A stretch of DNA of 64,000 nt from an uncultured Helicobacter sp. (GTDB taxonomy: Bacteria > Campylobacterota > Campylobacteria > Campylobacterales > Helicobacteraceae). Location: positions 1 through 64,000 of the forward strand of contig CASFZH010000002.1 of assembly GCA_949299115.1 (NCBI GenBank). The letters run 5' to 3'. Both the position numbers and the translations under genes were made by a program. Positions 35,658 to 44,395 of this stretch are shown piece by piece. The notes under the pieces are model-generated. The model made no database searches. It saw nothing but the letters and a program-made list of their open reading frames with translations, and was not told the DNA's origin. The stretch's first letter is position 1. Each line of letters starts with the position of its first letter.

Positions 35658-36677
35658 CTACACTAATGGAAACACGCTTTTAGCAATTTTCTCTAACTCC
35701 TCTTGCATATTTGCACATTGCACAATAAGGAGATCTAGTCCTGCTTCTTTGTAAGCACGGATTTTCTCTGCTACTTGTTTAGGTGTGCCTACTAGATTTG
35801 GGCGCAATCCTCGATTTGAGACACTATAATCTTGCTTTGAAACCTCCACATCAAGGTTTGAATTGCCCGTGAAATCCTTATAAGAATTCTCATAATCCGC
35901 ATAATTCTTGATAGTCGTGATTCTCTCTAGCTCCTCTTGTGCCTCGCACTCACTATCTCTCACGATAATATAGCAAGCCATACCAAAGCCCCCAAACGGC
36001 ACTAATCCCGCACGCTCTTTACGTGCTTTCATATCCTTAATCTTCTCACGCACTTCCTCTAGCGTGCCTCCGTGCATAAGGTATTTATCCGCAAACTGCG
36101 TGATAGCCTCTCGCCCACTCTCACTCTCACCCCCAGCATACACCAAAGGCATTTTGGGAGGCTTTGGCTCATTGTAAGAATCCACAAACTCAAAATATTT
36201 ACCTTTATAGCTAAAGGGACTTTCCTCCCAAAATCCTCGCAAAACCTCTGTGTATTCGCGTGTGAGTGTGTATCTATCATCATGTGCATCAAAGCTTATG
36301 CCATATTGCCTTGCTTCCTCTGCCCACCACGCTGAGACCATATTGATACTAAATCGCCCATTGCACATTTGTGAAATAGTGGCAATCTGTTTTGCGGTGA
36401 GGGCGACTTGGTGATATTGCGGACGCAGAGCAGCAAGAATTTCTATCTTTTGTGTAATTGCTGCCAATCCATTTGCCACCGCCCACGCATCGAGTGCAGG
36501 AGCTTTATGCCCTTTGATATCATTGAGATAGAGCTCTGGTACAAGTGTCAAAGTATAGCCTAGCGATTCTGCCTTGAGTGCTAAATCTCTACAATACTCC
36601 CAAGTGCCTTGTGTGCTATCATCATCGACATTGCGTAGCCAACTCCCAAAAACCGGTGTCCAATAGCCAAATTTCAT
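35658..36677 (-). CDS. Flavin-dependent monooxygenase, LLM class (SsuD/SfnG-like)
   Basis: This 339-aa bacterial-luciferase-like protein begins MKFGYWTPVFGSWLRNVDDD. It has ILAALRPQYHQVALTAKQIATISQM, GRFSINMVSAWWAEEARQYG (flavin and substrate side), YTEVLRGFW and PLVYAGGESESGREA. These are features shared with alkanesulfonate (SsuD) and dimethylsulfone (SfnG) monooxygenases, which use FMNH2 and oxygen to split C-S bonds. The substrate is inferred, not proven. ACGCTCCTTTTG lies around the gene junction: the start follows the ATP-grasp stop by one base. No flavin reductase is in the operon. Codons are GC-richer than the flanks. Confidence 0.85.
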   Translation of the reverse strand: MKFGYWTPVFGSWLRNVDDDSTQGTWEYCRDLALKAESLGYTLTLVPELYLNDIKGHKAPALDAWAVANGLAAITQKIEILAALRPQYHQVALTAKQIATISQMCNGRFSINMVSAWWAEEARQYGISFDAHDDRYTLTREYTEVLRGFWEESPFSYKGKYFEFVDSYNEPKPPKMPLVYAGGESESGREAITQFADKYLMHGGTLEEVREKIKDMKARKERAGLVPFGGFGMACYIIVRDSECEAQEELERITTIKNYADYENSYKDFTGNSNLDVEVSKQDYSVSNRGLRPNLVGTPKQVAEKIRAYKEAGLDLLIVQCANMQEELEKIAKSVFPLV

Positions 36678-37676
36678 TTAACGCTCCTTTTGTGTATTGT
36701 GTAGTGCTTGGTGTAAAAACTCCACAATCCTATCAGCGGCAGCTTTCCTACCTTGCTTTCTTAGACTAGATTCTACATTGCCATTGTAATTTGTATTGGT
36801 ATTAATATCATACACGACAATTTCGCCATCAAAGCTTTCTATAAACTCCACTCCTGCCACCTCTATCCTGTGTGCCTGCAAAAACTGCTCTAATGTCTGC
36901 ACAAGCGGCGTGTCAGAATCTATATCTGTGCGAAGTGAAAATTTATCTGCCCTATCTATCTCACATGCCCCACCTGCTAACTCTGGCAAAGCTTTGCTCC
37001 GCTCTATATCACACGCATCCGCAGGGCATAGCTCAAAAGCCCCATTGCTCGTATCCACACGCACAGCGTAATAAAATTTTCCACCGATAAACTCAAGGCG
37101 TGTGATAAAAAACTCCTTTGCCCTAATGTATTCTTGCAAAAGTGTAATACCATCAATAGGCAGCTCAAACTCACTAGATTCTATGTATCCCCTAAACTCT
37201 GTGAGATTCTCAAATAATCGTACGCCCAGCCCCTTGCCACCTTGATTATGTTTAGTGATGAAGGGTGTCCCAACCTCTTTGGCATACTCTAACAGATTCT
37301 CTTTGCCAAATACCGCGATAGTCTTTGGAGTGCGAAACCCTGCTTTATTGAGTGCGAGGTATTGCCGCACCTTGCTAACTTCTAGCTCTAGCACATTGCT
37401 GCCATTTACCACACGCCTACCATAGGATTCTAACCACGTTAAAACCGCACGCCCATAATCTTTAGAATATATATTGCCTCTTGTGTGGCTTGAAGCAGAG
37501 AGTCTACTCCAAAACACACCTTGTGGTGGTGGGCTATCTAAATCAATACTCCCTTGGGTAAGCAAAATCTCATTAAAGGCTACCCCTGCTTTTTCAAATG
37601 CCTCTGCAAAAGGCACAATCCATTCTGGATTCTCATGGAGGATAAAAACCCCTTGTTCGTAGTTGTTATATAACAT
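36678..37676 (-). CDS. ATP-grasp ligase, RimK-like, between two monooxygenase genes
   Basis: The 332-aa protein has the ATP-grasp layout. It has an N-terminal domain (FILHENPEWIVPFAEAFEKA), a nucleotide loop FITKHNQGGKGLGVRLFENL, LLQEYIRAKEFFITRLEFIG, and the metal-binding end VEFIESFDGEIVVYDINTNTN. RimK-type enzymes join an amino acid or other amine to a carboxylate through an acyl phosphate. ATG at 37676 has AAAGGATATGGAAT upstream and lies inside the last codons of the preceding gene (11-base overlap). A longer frame from 37748 is unlikely. Translation is coupled to both flavin monooxygenases. The substrate is unknown, and I do not know this trio as a described pathway. Confidence 0.82.
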   Translation of the reverse strand: MLYNNYEQGVFILHENPEWIVPFAEAFEKAGVAFNEILLTQGSIDLDSPPPQGVFWSRLSASSHTRGNIYSKDYGRAVLTWLESYGRRVVNGSNVLELEVSKVRQYLALNKAGFRTPKTIAVFGKENLLEYAKEVGTPFITKHNQGGKGLGVRLFENLTEFRGYIESSEFELPIDGITLLQEYIRAKEFFITRLEFIGGKFYYAVRVDTSNGAFELCPADACDIERSKALPELAGGACEIDRADKFSLRTDIDSDTPLVQTLEQFLQAHRIEVAGVEFIESFDGEIVVYDINTNTNYNGNVESSLRKQGRKAAADRIVEFLHQALHNTQKER

Positions 37677-39108
37677 ATTCCATATCCTTTTTTGTAGGTT
37701 TGACTCTGCCTGTAGCAGCGTAGTCGTTAATCGTGGATTTCGCACCATTTACTCTATATCGTGCGGCGATATGCTCATGTCCTAGCCTATCGCCCTTACC
37801 AAAGAGCTTATGACGCAAGCTCCCCTCTGTGTAGTTTTGCTTATACACACCCCTTGCTTGGAGCTCTGGCACGATAAACTCCACCACATCAGCAAAGCTC
37901 CCCGGAGTCGTGGCATAGGCGAGATTGAATCCATCGGCATCACTGTATTCTATGAAATCTTGGAGCATATTTGCCACATTTGTCGGTGAGCCTACGAATT
38001 TTGGTCCTTGGCAGCCTATGCCTGTGAGTTTGATTAAATCACGCAAAGTCCATTCCTTGCCCTCATCGGTGGTGGAATTACGCAGGGCTTCGACCTGTGC
38101 GACAATCGCATTAGACTTGATATGGCTTAGTGGCTCATCGAGCTCATAGCGGCTTAAATCCACCCCAAGCCAACCCGAATTTATCACAAGTGCACCCTCT
38201 GTACTAGCGTAGGAAAGCAAATCTTTATATTTTGCCTGTGCAAGATTCTCATCAGAATCTGTGATAATAGTGGCTAAGACATAGATTTTCGCACTATATG
38301 GATCTCGTCCAGCAGCGATAAGCGCATCACGCACTTGCTTGACTGCGACTTTGGCGTATTCTTTGGTAGGGGGTGCGATGAATATAGCCTCGGCGTGTGT
38401 AGCGGCAAACTTACGCCCACGTGCGGAATTACCCGCTTGGAAAAGCACAGGGGTACGCTGGATACTTGGTTCACACAGATGGATTCCGGGCACATTGAAA
38501 TACCTCCCATTATGCCCGATGTGGTGAATCTTGCTCGGGTCTGCAAAATCCCCGCTCTTAGAATCTAAAATCACCGCATCATCTTCCCAACTCCCTTCTA
38601 GGAGCTTGTAGATGACTTCCATATACTCATCAGCTAACTCATATCGCTCATCATGCGGTAGCTCACTCCCACCCATATTTTTATTGGCACTTGGGAGATA
38701 GCCTGTTACGATATTCCAACCCACACGCCCTTTGGTGAGATGGTCGAGCGTACTAAGGCGTCGTGCAAAAGGAAAGGGATGCTCAAAAGGCACGCCAGCG
38801 GTTACCCCAAAGCCTAAGTGCTTGGTTACACCAGCACCGATTACAGCGAGTTGTATGGGGTCATTGACAGGCACTTGCAGGGCGGTTTTTAACGCTCCTA
38901 AGTCATTCCCCCTATACACATCATACACACCCAGCACATCAGCGATAAACACCGCATCAAAGAGTCCCTTTTCAGCGATTTGTGCGATTTCCTGCCAATA
39001 CTCTATATCTTTATATCGCAAGGCTTTGTCGTTTGGATAACGCCACAATCCCGGGCTTAAATGTGCCACGCAATTCATTTCAAAGGCGTTGAAATTTATA
39101 GTTTTCAT
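37666..39108 (-). CDS. Flavin-dependent monooxygenase, NtaA/SnaA/DszA (DmoA) family
   Basis: This 480-aa LLM-class enzyme of the larger type includes nitrilotriacetate, dibenzothiophene-sulfone and dimethylsulfide monooxygenases. Characteristic stretches are LFDAVFIADVLGVYDVYRGN, LGFGVTAGVPFEHPFPFARR, LTKGRVGWNIVTGYLPSANKNMG, PVLFQAGNSARGRKFAATHAEAIF and DGFNLAYATTPGSFADVVEF. It needs FMNH2 from a separate reductase. ATG at 39108 has ATGGAGAAATGC upstream. It is the first gene of a three-gene operon with a RimK-like ligase and a second LLM enzyme. Together the two oxygenases suggest use of organosulfur or aminocarboxylate compounds. Confidence 0.87.
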   Translation of the reverse strand: MKTINFNAFEMNCVAHLSPGLWRYPNDKALRYKDIEYWQEIAQIAEKGLFDAVFIADVLGVYDVYRGNDLGALKTALQVPVNDPIQLAVIGAGVTKHLGFGVTAGVPFEHPFPFARRLSTLDHLTKGRVGWNIVTGYLPSANKNMGGSELPHDERYELADEYMEVIYKLLEGSWEDDAVILDSKSGDFADPSKIHHIGHNGRYFNVPGIHLCEPSIQRTPVLFQAGNSARGRKFAATHAEAIFIAPPTKEYAKVAVKQVRDALIAAGRDPYSAKIYVLATIITDSDENLAQAKYKDLLSYASTEGALVINSGWLGVDLSRYELDEPLSHIKSNAIVAQVEALRNSTTDEGKEWTLRDLIKLTGIGCQGPKFVGSPTNVANMLQDFIEYSDADGFNLAYATTPGSFADVVEFIVPELQARGVYKQNYTEGSLRHKLFGKGDRLGHEHIAARYRVNGAKSTINDYAATGRVKPTKKDMEYVI

Positions 39109-39684
39109 GCATTTCTCCATTATTTAGATTTAATATAATATTTATTGATTATAAATAACCTATATATATTATAATATTATTTTTAATATATTAAAATATA
39201 ATTTTTATTATAATAAAAGTAATTAATTATAATATATTAATTTCAATATGAATAATTTATTGTATTTAAACTATTTAAATATGTCAAGATATATTATTTT
39301 TTATCATTACAATACAAAAAAAAGATTTGATAATGCTATGAAAGAGTTGAAAAGAGGGATGTATCAAAAAATTGCAAATAAATATTGCCAATATATAATT
39401 CTATCATGTAAAGATAATAAGGAGTATTGCAGTACACATTTTTAAAACCCTGCTTTTAATTACTTAAGCTGAATGAGAAACAAGAAAGTAAAATCTCACA
39501 CAGCATTGTGTTAGATAGGAGATAAATTCTATATAATCTTTCTTATAGGGATAGAAATAAAAAGAGAATTTACATAAAAGTCTTTATCTGTCAAATAAAT
39601 GAATTACTTTATATGGTCATCATAATAAAATAAACTATATTCTTATTCAAATCATGTATTTAGTTTATATAATAATTTAATAAC
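39109..39684. other. Very AT-rich spacer upstream of the monooxygenase operon
   Basis: Between about 39125 and 39260 the sequence is almost pure A and T. It should contain the operon promoter on the minus strand (TATTATATTAAAT about 30 bases ahead of the start). A 65-codon plus-strand frame at 39248-39445 lacks a ribosome site and recognisable motifs and is not annotated. No RNA gene is seen. Confidence 0.45.
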
Positions 39685-39876
39685 TTATTTACGTTTTTTC
39701 TTTAAAGTCCGTATAGTTGAAGCCGCTACCTTTATCTTTATTCGAGTACCGTCTTCATTGACTATGCGTATAGTATGAAGATTTGGAAAAGATTTTTTTT
39801 TAGTTTTATTATGAGCATGACTTACATTGTAGCCAACCATTACACTTTTTCCTGAAATTTCGCAAATACGTGCCAT
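39685..39876 (-). CDS. rpmB: 50S ribosomal protein L28
   Basis: The 63-aa basic protein starts MARICEISGKSVMVGYNVSH, the L28 signature (C-x-x-x-G-K and G-N-x-V-S-H), and continues with N-K-T-K-K-K and R-I-K-I-K-V-A-A-S-T-I-R-T-L-K. It is normal length for Campylobacterota. AAAAGGATAATT precedes the start. It stands apart from the neighbouring def gene by 65 bases on the same strand. Confidence 0.96.
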   Translation of the reverse strand: MARICEISGKSVMVGYNVSHAHNKTKKKSFPNLHTIRIVNEDGTRIKIKVAASTIRTLKKKRK

Positions 39877-39941
39877 AATTATCCTTTTTTATAAAATAAA
39901 AAATAGTTTCTCAGTATACACTATGAACACTTATAAAACTC

Positions 39942-40463
39942 TTAAGTTGCAGATTTTAAACGTTTATTTTTCTTTAATTCTTTTTCAAACTGTTTTCGTT
40001 TTAAAATAGAAAGTTTATCAATAAATAATATTCCATTAAGATGATCCATTTCATGTTGAATTGCAACTGACATAAAGCCTCCAAATGTAGATTCTATAAA
40101 ATTTCCGTCTCTATCTTGATAACGCAATGTTATTGTTTCAAAACGACTCACATCTTCATAGAATCCCGGAACCGATAAACATCCCTCATTCCACACAATT
40201 TCTCCTTGTGTTTTCAGTATTGTAGGATTAATGACTTCTAGCAAGTCTTCCTTATATTGTGCACCATCTTCTCTTGGAATATTAACAAGTAAAATACGGA
40301 TTGGCTTTGCCACTTGTATGGCTGCTAAACCAACACCATTTTTTTGTATCATTGTTTCATACATGTCGTCAAGAAATGCATGTAAAGCTGCATCAAACTT
40401 GTTGACTTTATGTGATATTTGTCTCAATATTTTATTAGGATAGTGAATCACTTCTAAAACCAT
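39942..40463 (-). CDS. def: Peptide deformylase
   Basis: Def removes the formyl group from nascent N-terminal methionine and is an Fe/Zn enzyme. Motif 1 GVGLAAIQV, motif 2 [13 protein letters not shown] (metal-binding Cys) and motif 3 [16 protein letters not shown] (two metal-binding His and the catalytic Glu) are all intact. ATG at 40463 is chosen because ATGGAGTTTACG just upstream provides a ribosome site; four codons earlier another ATG exists. At 173 aa it has normal length, with a Lys-rich C-terminal tail. Confidence 0.95.
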   Translation of the reverse strand: MVLEVIHYPNKILRQISHKVNKFDAALHAFLDDMYETMIQKNGVGLAAIQVAKPIRILLVNIPREDGAQYKEDLLEVINPTILKTQGEIVWNEGCLSVPGFYEDVSRFETITLRYQDRDGNFIESTFGGFMSVAIQHEMDHLNGILFIDKLSILKRKQFEKELKKNKRLKSAT

Positions 40464-40755
40464 CGTAAACTCCATAACACAATATAGTTCTATGTTAATA
40501 TCAAACTCAATAATCCCAATAATTTTATCTAAAAAAAGATAATTTTAGTTATATAATATTATTTCAATGAATTTTTTAATACTTTATTCTTACAATTAAG
40601 TTCTGTGTTTTGTATTAACCATATCTAGTAAAAAAATTAGAAAGTGAAAGAATGGCATAATTGGAATATAGAGTAATTAAATAGTTAGGAATTTGATTCA
40701 TGATTTTCTTAAATTGAATTTTTTATTAATACAGAAGCGAGTATAATATTATATG

Positions 40756-41409
40756 TTATAAACTTTTTAAAATATGCAATAACTCCATTTCCGCAATGGT
40801 CTGATTACGTAGATTTGTGATAAACATACTAAGTAATTCCTCAAGACTATACTTTTTTTGTTCAAAAGTTGCAAAAATTTTATTGCGACAAGGTGCATTA
40901 AAATTTTCCAAATTAAGACTAAAAATTCTGTTTTCAATTTGTATTTTAATGTGTGTTGTTTGAGATGTTTTAGCACAATTGGATGATGCAATGCAAGAAG
41001 TTGGTTGCAAAGAGGTATGACTATTGTGTGAATATAATGTATGCTGAAGTACAGAATCATGCTTATTAGAGAATATACTGTTATGGCGTGAATCTTGATC
41101 TTTTTTGATTCTTTGTTGTGGGGCATTTATGCTTGATTGATATGTATTAGGTATAGTATGAGGTGAATGAGATTGGGTATTTGTGTTGATTTTGGTAGCT
41201 GATGATATGGCATTAGAGTCTATATGACACGACACGTTTAAATTCTGTGCTGTTGGAGTTTTAATATTTTTGTTATATATGATTTTTCTTTGTCGTTTAA
41301 TGTTATTCTGCAATGGAATATTGCATTCATGCGAATATCGCATAGAATCTGTATTATTAAGCGGTGTTTTATTTTCTTCTGATATATCTGATATTTTGAG
41401 GTCTTGCAT
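40756..41409 (-). CDS. Hypothetical protein, Ser/Thr/Asn/His-rich
   Basis: No family is recognised. The 217-aa product is low complexity for the first 150 residues (many Asn, Ser, His, Thr). It has a more ordered tail (KIQIENRIFSLNLENF, then FATFEQKKYSLEELLSMFIT) that looks like a small alpha/beta domain. It lacks a signal peptide or membrane segment. It starts 21 bases after the coiled-coil gene at 41431 and is probably co-transcribed with it, divergently from uvrB. Only the tail is likely to be conserved among relatives. Confidence 0.5.
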   Translation of the reverse strand: MQDLKISDISEENKTPLNNTDSMRYSHECNIPLQNNIKRQRKIIYNKNIKTPTAQNLNVSCHIDSNAISSATKINTNTQSHSPHTIPNTYQSSINAPQQRIKKDQDSRHNSIFSNKHDSVLQHTLYSHNSHTSLQPTSCIASSNCAKTSQTTHIKIQIENRIFSLNLENFNAPCRNKIFATFEQKKYSLEELLSMFITNLRNQTIAEMELLHILKSL

Positions 41410-41430
41410 GATACTATCTCTAATAATAAA

Positions 41431-41829
41431 TTACGAGTGATTCTCTAGTTTCTCTAAAAGTTGTGATAAAAGCTGTTTTCCTGTATTGATTTCTTCATGA
41501 AGTCGGTATAACTCCAAATCTTTTTCTTCATTTTGTGCTTTAAGTGTTGCAATTTCCACTTCCAATTCGGATAAAGCTTCTTCTTTTTCAAGGATTTTAT
41601 ATTCCAAATCTTCAATTTTTTTATTATGTAGAGAGTCAATGGAGTGCTTTAAATCGTTAATAAGAGATAGCAATCCTATTCCATTTAAGGTTTCATGTTT
41701 TTGGGTAAAATGATTGCCCATGTTATTATTGTTTGTAGCATAATCTGCGTCTAATCGTGTTGATGTGTGCTCACTATCTTGTTCATTATCTGTATGGTTT
41801 TGTTTATTTTCATACGCATTTTCTTGCAT
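41431..41829 (-). CDS. Small coiled-coil hypothetical protein divergent from uvrB
   Basis: This 132-aa soluble protein has a strong ribosome site (GAAGGAGAATAT) before ATG at 41829. Residues about 58-130 form a long heptad-patterned helix ([20 protein letters not shown]... to [13 protein letters not shown]), so it probably dimerises. The N-terminus is polar and disordered. It lies 60 bases from uvrB on the opposite strand, sharing the promoter region, and the Ser/Asn-rich gene follows. No function can be assigned. Confidence 0.6.
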   Translation of the reverse strand: MQENAYENKQNHTDNEQDSEHTSTRLDADYATNNNNMGNHFTQKHETLNGIGLLSLINDLKHSIDSLHNKKIEDLEYKILEKEEALSELEVEIATLKAQNEEKDLELYRLHEEINTGKQLLSQLLEKLENHS

Positions 41830-41889
41830 ATATTCTCCTTCAATAATGATAAATTTTTGAGTATAATTGTAGCTAAAAAAGGCTTAAAT

Positions 41890-43866
41890 GTGAAAAATAT
41901 TTTTAAATTGTGTTCAAATTATACACCAGCAGGAGATCAACCAGAAGCTATAGAATCTCTTTGTAATCAAATTCAAAATAACCAAAAATATAATACGCTC
42001 ATAGGTGTTACAGGAAGCGGTAAAACGTTTACTATGGCAAATGTGATAGCAAAACTCAATATGCCAACATTGATTATGAGCCACAACAAGACGTTATGTG
42101 CTCAACTTTATAGTGAATTTAAGAGCTTTTTTCCATACAATCATGTGGAATATTTTATCAGTCATTTTGACTACTATCAACCAGAGGCTTATATTCCTAG
42201 ACGTGATTTATTTATCGAAAAAGATAGCTCTATCAATGATGAATTAGAACGATTGAGACTTTCTGCAACAACTTCATTGCTCGCTTATGATGATGTGATT
42301 GTTATAGCTAGTGTGTCTGCTAATTATGGCTTGGGAAATCCAGAAGAATATCTTACTATGATAGAAAAACTAGAGGTGGGTTGTAATTATAACCAAAGAG
42401 ATGTTCTCACAAAGCTTGTAGAAATGGGCTATGTGCGTAATGAGGTTTCCTTTGGAAGAGGAAATTTTAGGGTAAAAGGTGAAATCATCGATATTTTTCC
42501 GGCTTATAATGAAATTGAATTTGTGCGTCTTGAATTTTTTGGCGATGAAATAGAAAAGATTGTGATTTTAGAATCTCTTGATAATACAGTTGTAAAATCT
42601 CTTGATTCCTATGTGCTTTATGCTGCAAATCAATTTATTGTTGGGCATAATCGCTTACAAAGTGCCATTGTAGCAATACAAAATGAATTAGAATGCCGTT
42701 TAAGATTCTATGAGGAACATAACAAATTAGTAGAATATGAGCGATTAAAAAGTAGAACCGAATTTGATTTAGAAATGATTAAAGAGAATGGTATTTGCAA
42801 AGGTATTGAAAATTATGCTCGACATTTAACAGGTAGGTTACCCGGTGAAACACCGTATTCTCTTATTGATTACTTTGAATGTAAGAATATTCCATATTTG
42901 CTAATAGTTGATGAAAGCCATGTAAGTTTACCACAATTTGGTGGTATGTATTCTGGAGATAGAAGTAGAAAGGAGGTGCTTGTAGAATATGGGTTTAGAT
43001 TACCAAGTGCACTGGACAATCGTCCATTAAAATTTGAAGAATTTATTCACAAAAAAGCAAATTTTTTGTTTGTATCTGCCACACCTGCTAAATTGGAGCT
43101 AGATTTGAGCAAAGATAATGTATGTGAACAAATTATTCGTCCAACAGGATTATTGGACCCAGAGGTCATTGTGAGAGATTCGGGTAATCAAGTAAAAGAT
43201 TTACTAGGAGAAATACAGCAGTGTATTGTCAAAAAACAACGTGTCCTAATTACTACTTTGACAAAGAAAATGAGTGAAGAATTGGCAAAATATTATGCTA
43301 AGGAGGGTATAAAGATTGAATATTTGCATAGCGAAATTGATGCCATTGAAAGAAATCATTTAATACGAAACCTTCGCTTAGGTGTATTTGATGTATTGGT
43401 GGGTATCAACCTTTTACGTGAAGGATTGGATTTACCAGAAGTAAGTCTTGTAGCTATTATGGATGCTGATAAAGAGGGATTTTTACGTAGCGAAACAAGT
43501 CTTATTCAAACAATGGGTAGAGCAGCTAGAAATATAGAGGGTAAAGTGATTTTATATGCTGAAAAAATTACAAAATCCATGCGCATTGCCATAGATACCA
43601 CCAATTATAGACGTAAAAGGCAGGAAGATTTTAATAAAAAGCATGGAATCATTCCGGTGTCAGTAAGTCGTCATGTAGAAGAAGAATTAAAGTTGGAAAA
43701 TAGTGCAAAATCACATCATAAAATCAAGATCAGTAAGATTCCAACAAAAGAAAAGGAGATTATTATCAAAGAATTAAAAAAGAAAATGTTGGAAGCGAGT
43801 AGGAATCTTGATTTTGAAGAAGCAATACGGTTCCGTGATGAAATCGCTAGATTAAGGATTATGTAG
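41890..43866 (+). CDS. uvrB: Excinuclease ABC subunit B
   Basis: UvrB verifies DNA damage and loads UvrC in nucleotide excision repair. Seen are Walker [19 protein letters not shown], the beta-hairpin region [18 protein letters not shown], the DEAH-like [29 protein letters not shown] and [19 protein letters not shown]. The C-terminal UVR motif is [23 protein letters not shown] at 41890 is preferred: AAAAGGCTTAAAT precedes it and the resulting 658 aa equals the usual size. The frame is open for 41 codons upstream but these read as membrane-like filler. It stands alone downstream of a divergent hypothetical pair. Confidence 0.97.
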   Translation: MKNIFKLCSNYTPAGDQPEAIESLCNQIQNNQKYNTLIGVTGSGKTFTMANVIAKLNMPTLIMSHNKTLCAQLYSEFKSFFPYNHVEYFISHFDYYQPEAYIPRRDLFIEKDSSINDELERLRLSATTSLLAYDDVIVIASVSANYGLGNPEEYLTMIEKLEVGCNYNQRDVLTKLVEMGYVRNEVSFGRGNFRVKGEIIDIFPAYNEIEFVRLEFFGDEIEKIVILESLDNTVVKSLDSYVLYAANQFIVGHNRLQSAIVAIQNELECRLRFYEEHNKLVEYERLKSRTEFDLEMIKENGICKGIENYARHLTGRLPGETPYSLIDYFECKNIPYLLIVDESHVSLPQFGGMYSGDRSRKEVLVEYGFRLPSALDNRPLKFEEFIHKKANFLFVSATPAKLELDLSKDNVCEQIIRPTGLLDPEVIVRDSGNQVKDLLGEIQQCIVKKQRVLITTLTKKMSEELAKYYAKEGIKIEYLHSEIDAIERNHLIRNLRLGVFDVLVGINLLREGLDLPEVSLVAIMDADKEGFLRSETSLIQTMGRAARNIEGKVILYAEKITKSMRIAIDTTNYRRKRQEDFNKKHGIIPVSVSRHVEEELKLENSAKSHHKIKISKIPTKEKEIIIKELKKKMLEASRNLDFEEAIRFRDEIARLRIM

Positions 43867-44395
43867 TTGAGAATAAGTCAACCTTTGATGAATTTATTAT
43901 TAAAACTCTAAACAAATTTTATTAATGTGCTGCAATTTAAAAGCACAAAGAATCTTTTTATTTATTATGATATTTATAGGATTTATTAAGATTTTATGTA
44001 TTTTTGCTTAATATTTAGATCATTTTATTCCTAAATATGAATCAACTTTAATTATTAATCTCTGCTCATAAGCTCAAGAATTTTAAGAATCAAGTTTTTA
44101 TATCCTCTTGCAACGGAAAGCACATGAATGTTTTGTTTATTTGTAGGATATGAGTTACTCGGTTTTTTTATAAATTTTTAATCCCACATGTTATAATATG
44201 TGTATTTAATATTTTAATAATAATTATTATAAAAAAGTATAAATATTATAATTCAATAATGAAATAAAATATATTTGCAGTACTCTATGATGCTGTGTTT
44301 TTGATAAAATTAATTCCTCTATTAATTCAATATGACAACATTACAAATATTTGTTATTTTTATGCAAACCACTATTCAGAATACAAATATATGTT
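43867..44395. other. Spacer between uvrB and gltD
   Basis: There is a weak hairpin (GTGCT / AGCAC, about 43927-43947) followed by a T-rich stretch that could end uvrB transcription. A 40-codon protein-like remnant on the minus strand (44055-44177) is listed separately. Otherwise I see nothing in this AT-rich stretch. Confidence 0.4.
44055..44177 (-). pseudogene. Unidentified C-terminal gene fragment
   Basis: A 40-codon minus-strand frame between two stops reads KPSNSYPTNKQNIHVLSVAR, then GYKNLILKILELMSRD. Its balanced composition is unlike the surrounding AT-rich sequence, suggesting the end of a lost gene. The family is not recognised and there is no start codon. Confidence 0.25.

Noticed and set aside
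39248-39445. 65-codon plus-strand frame in the AT-rich spacer
   Set aside because: No ribosome site, no recognisable motif, and composition as expected for random AT-rich sequence.
41767-41889. N-terminal extension of UvrB from an earlier start
   Set aside because: It overlaps the divergent gene's start region, encodes hydrophobic filler, and the GTG at 41890 has a ribosome site and gives the normal length.
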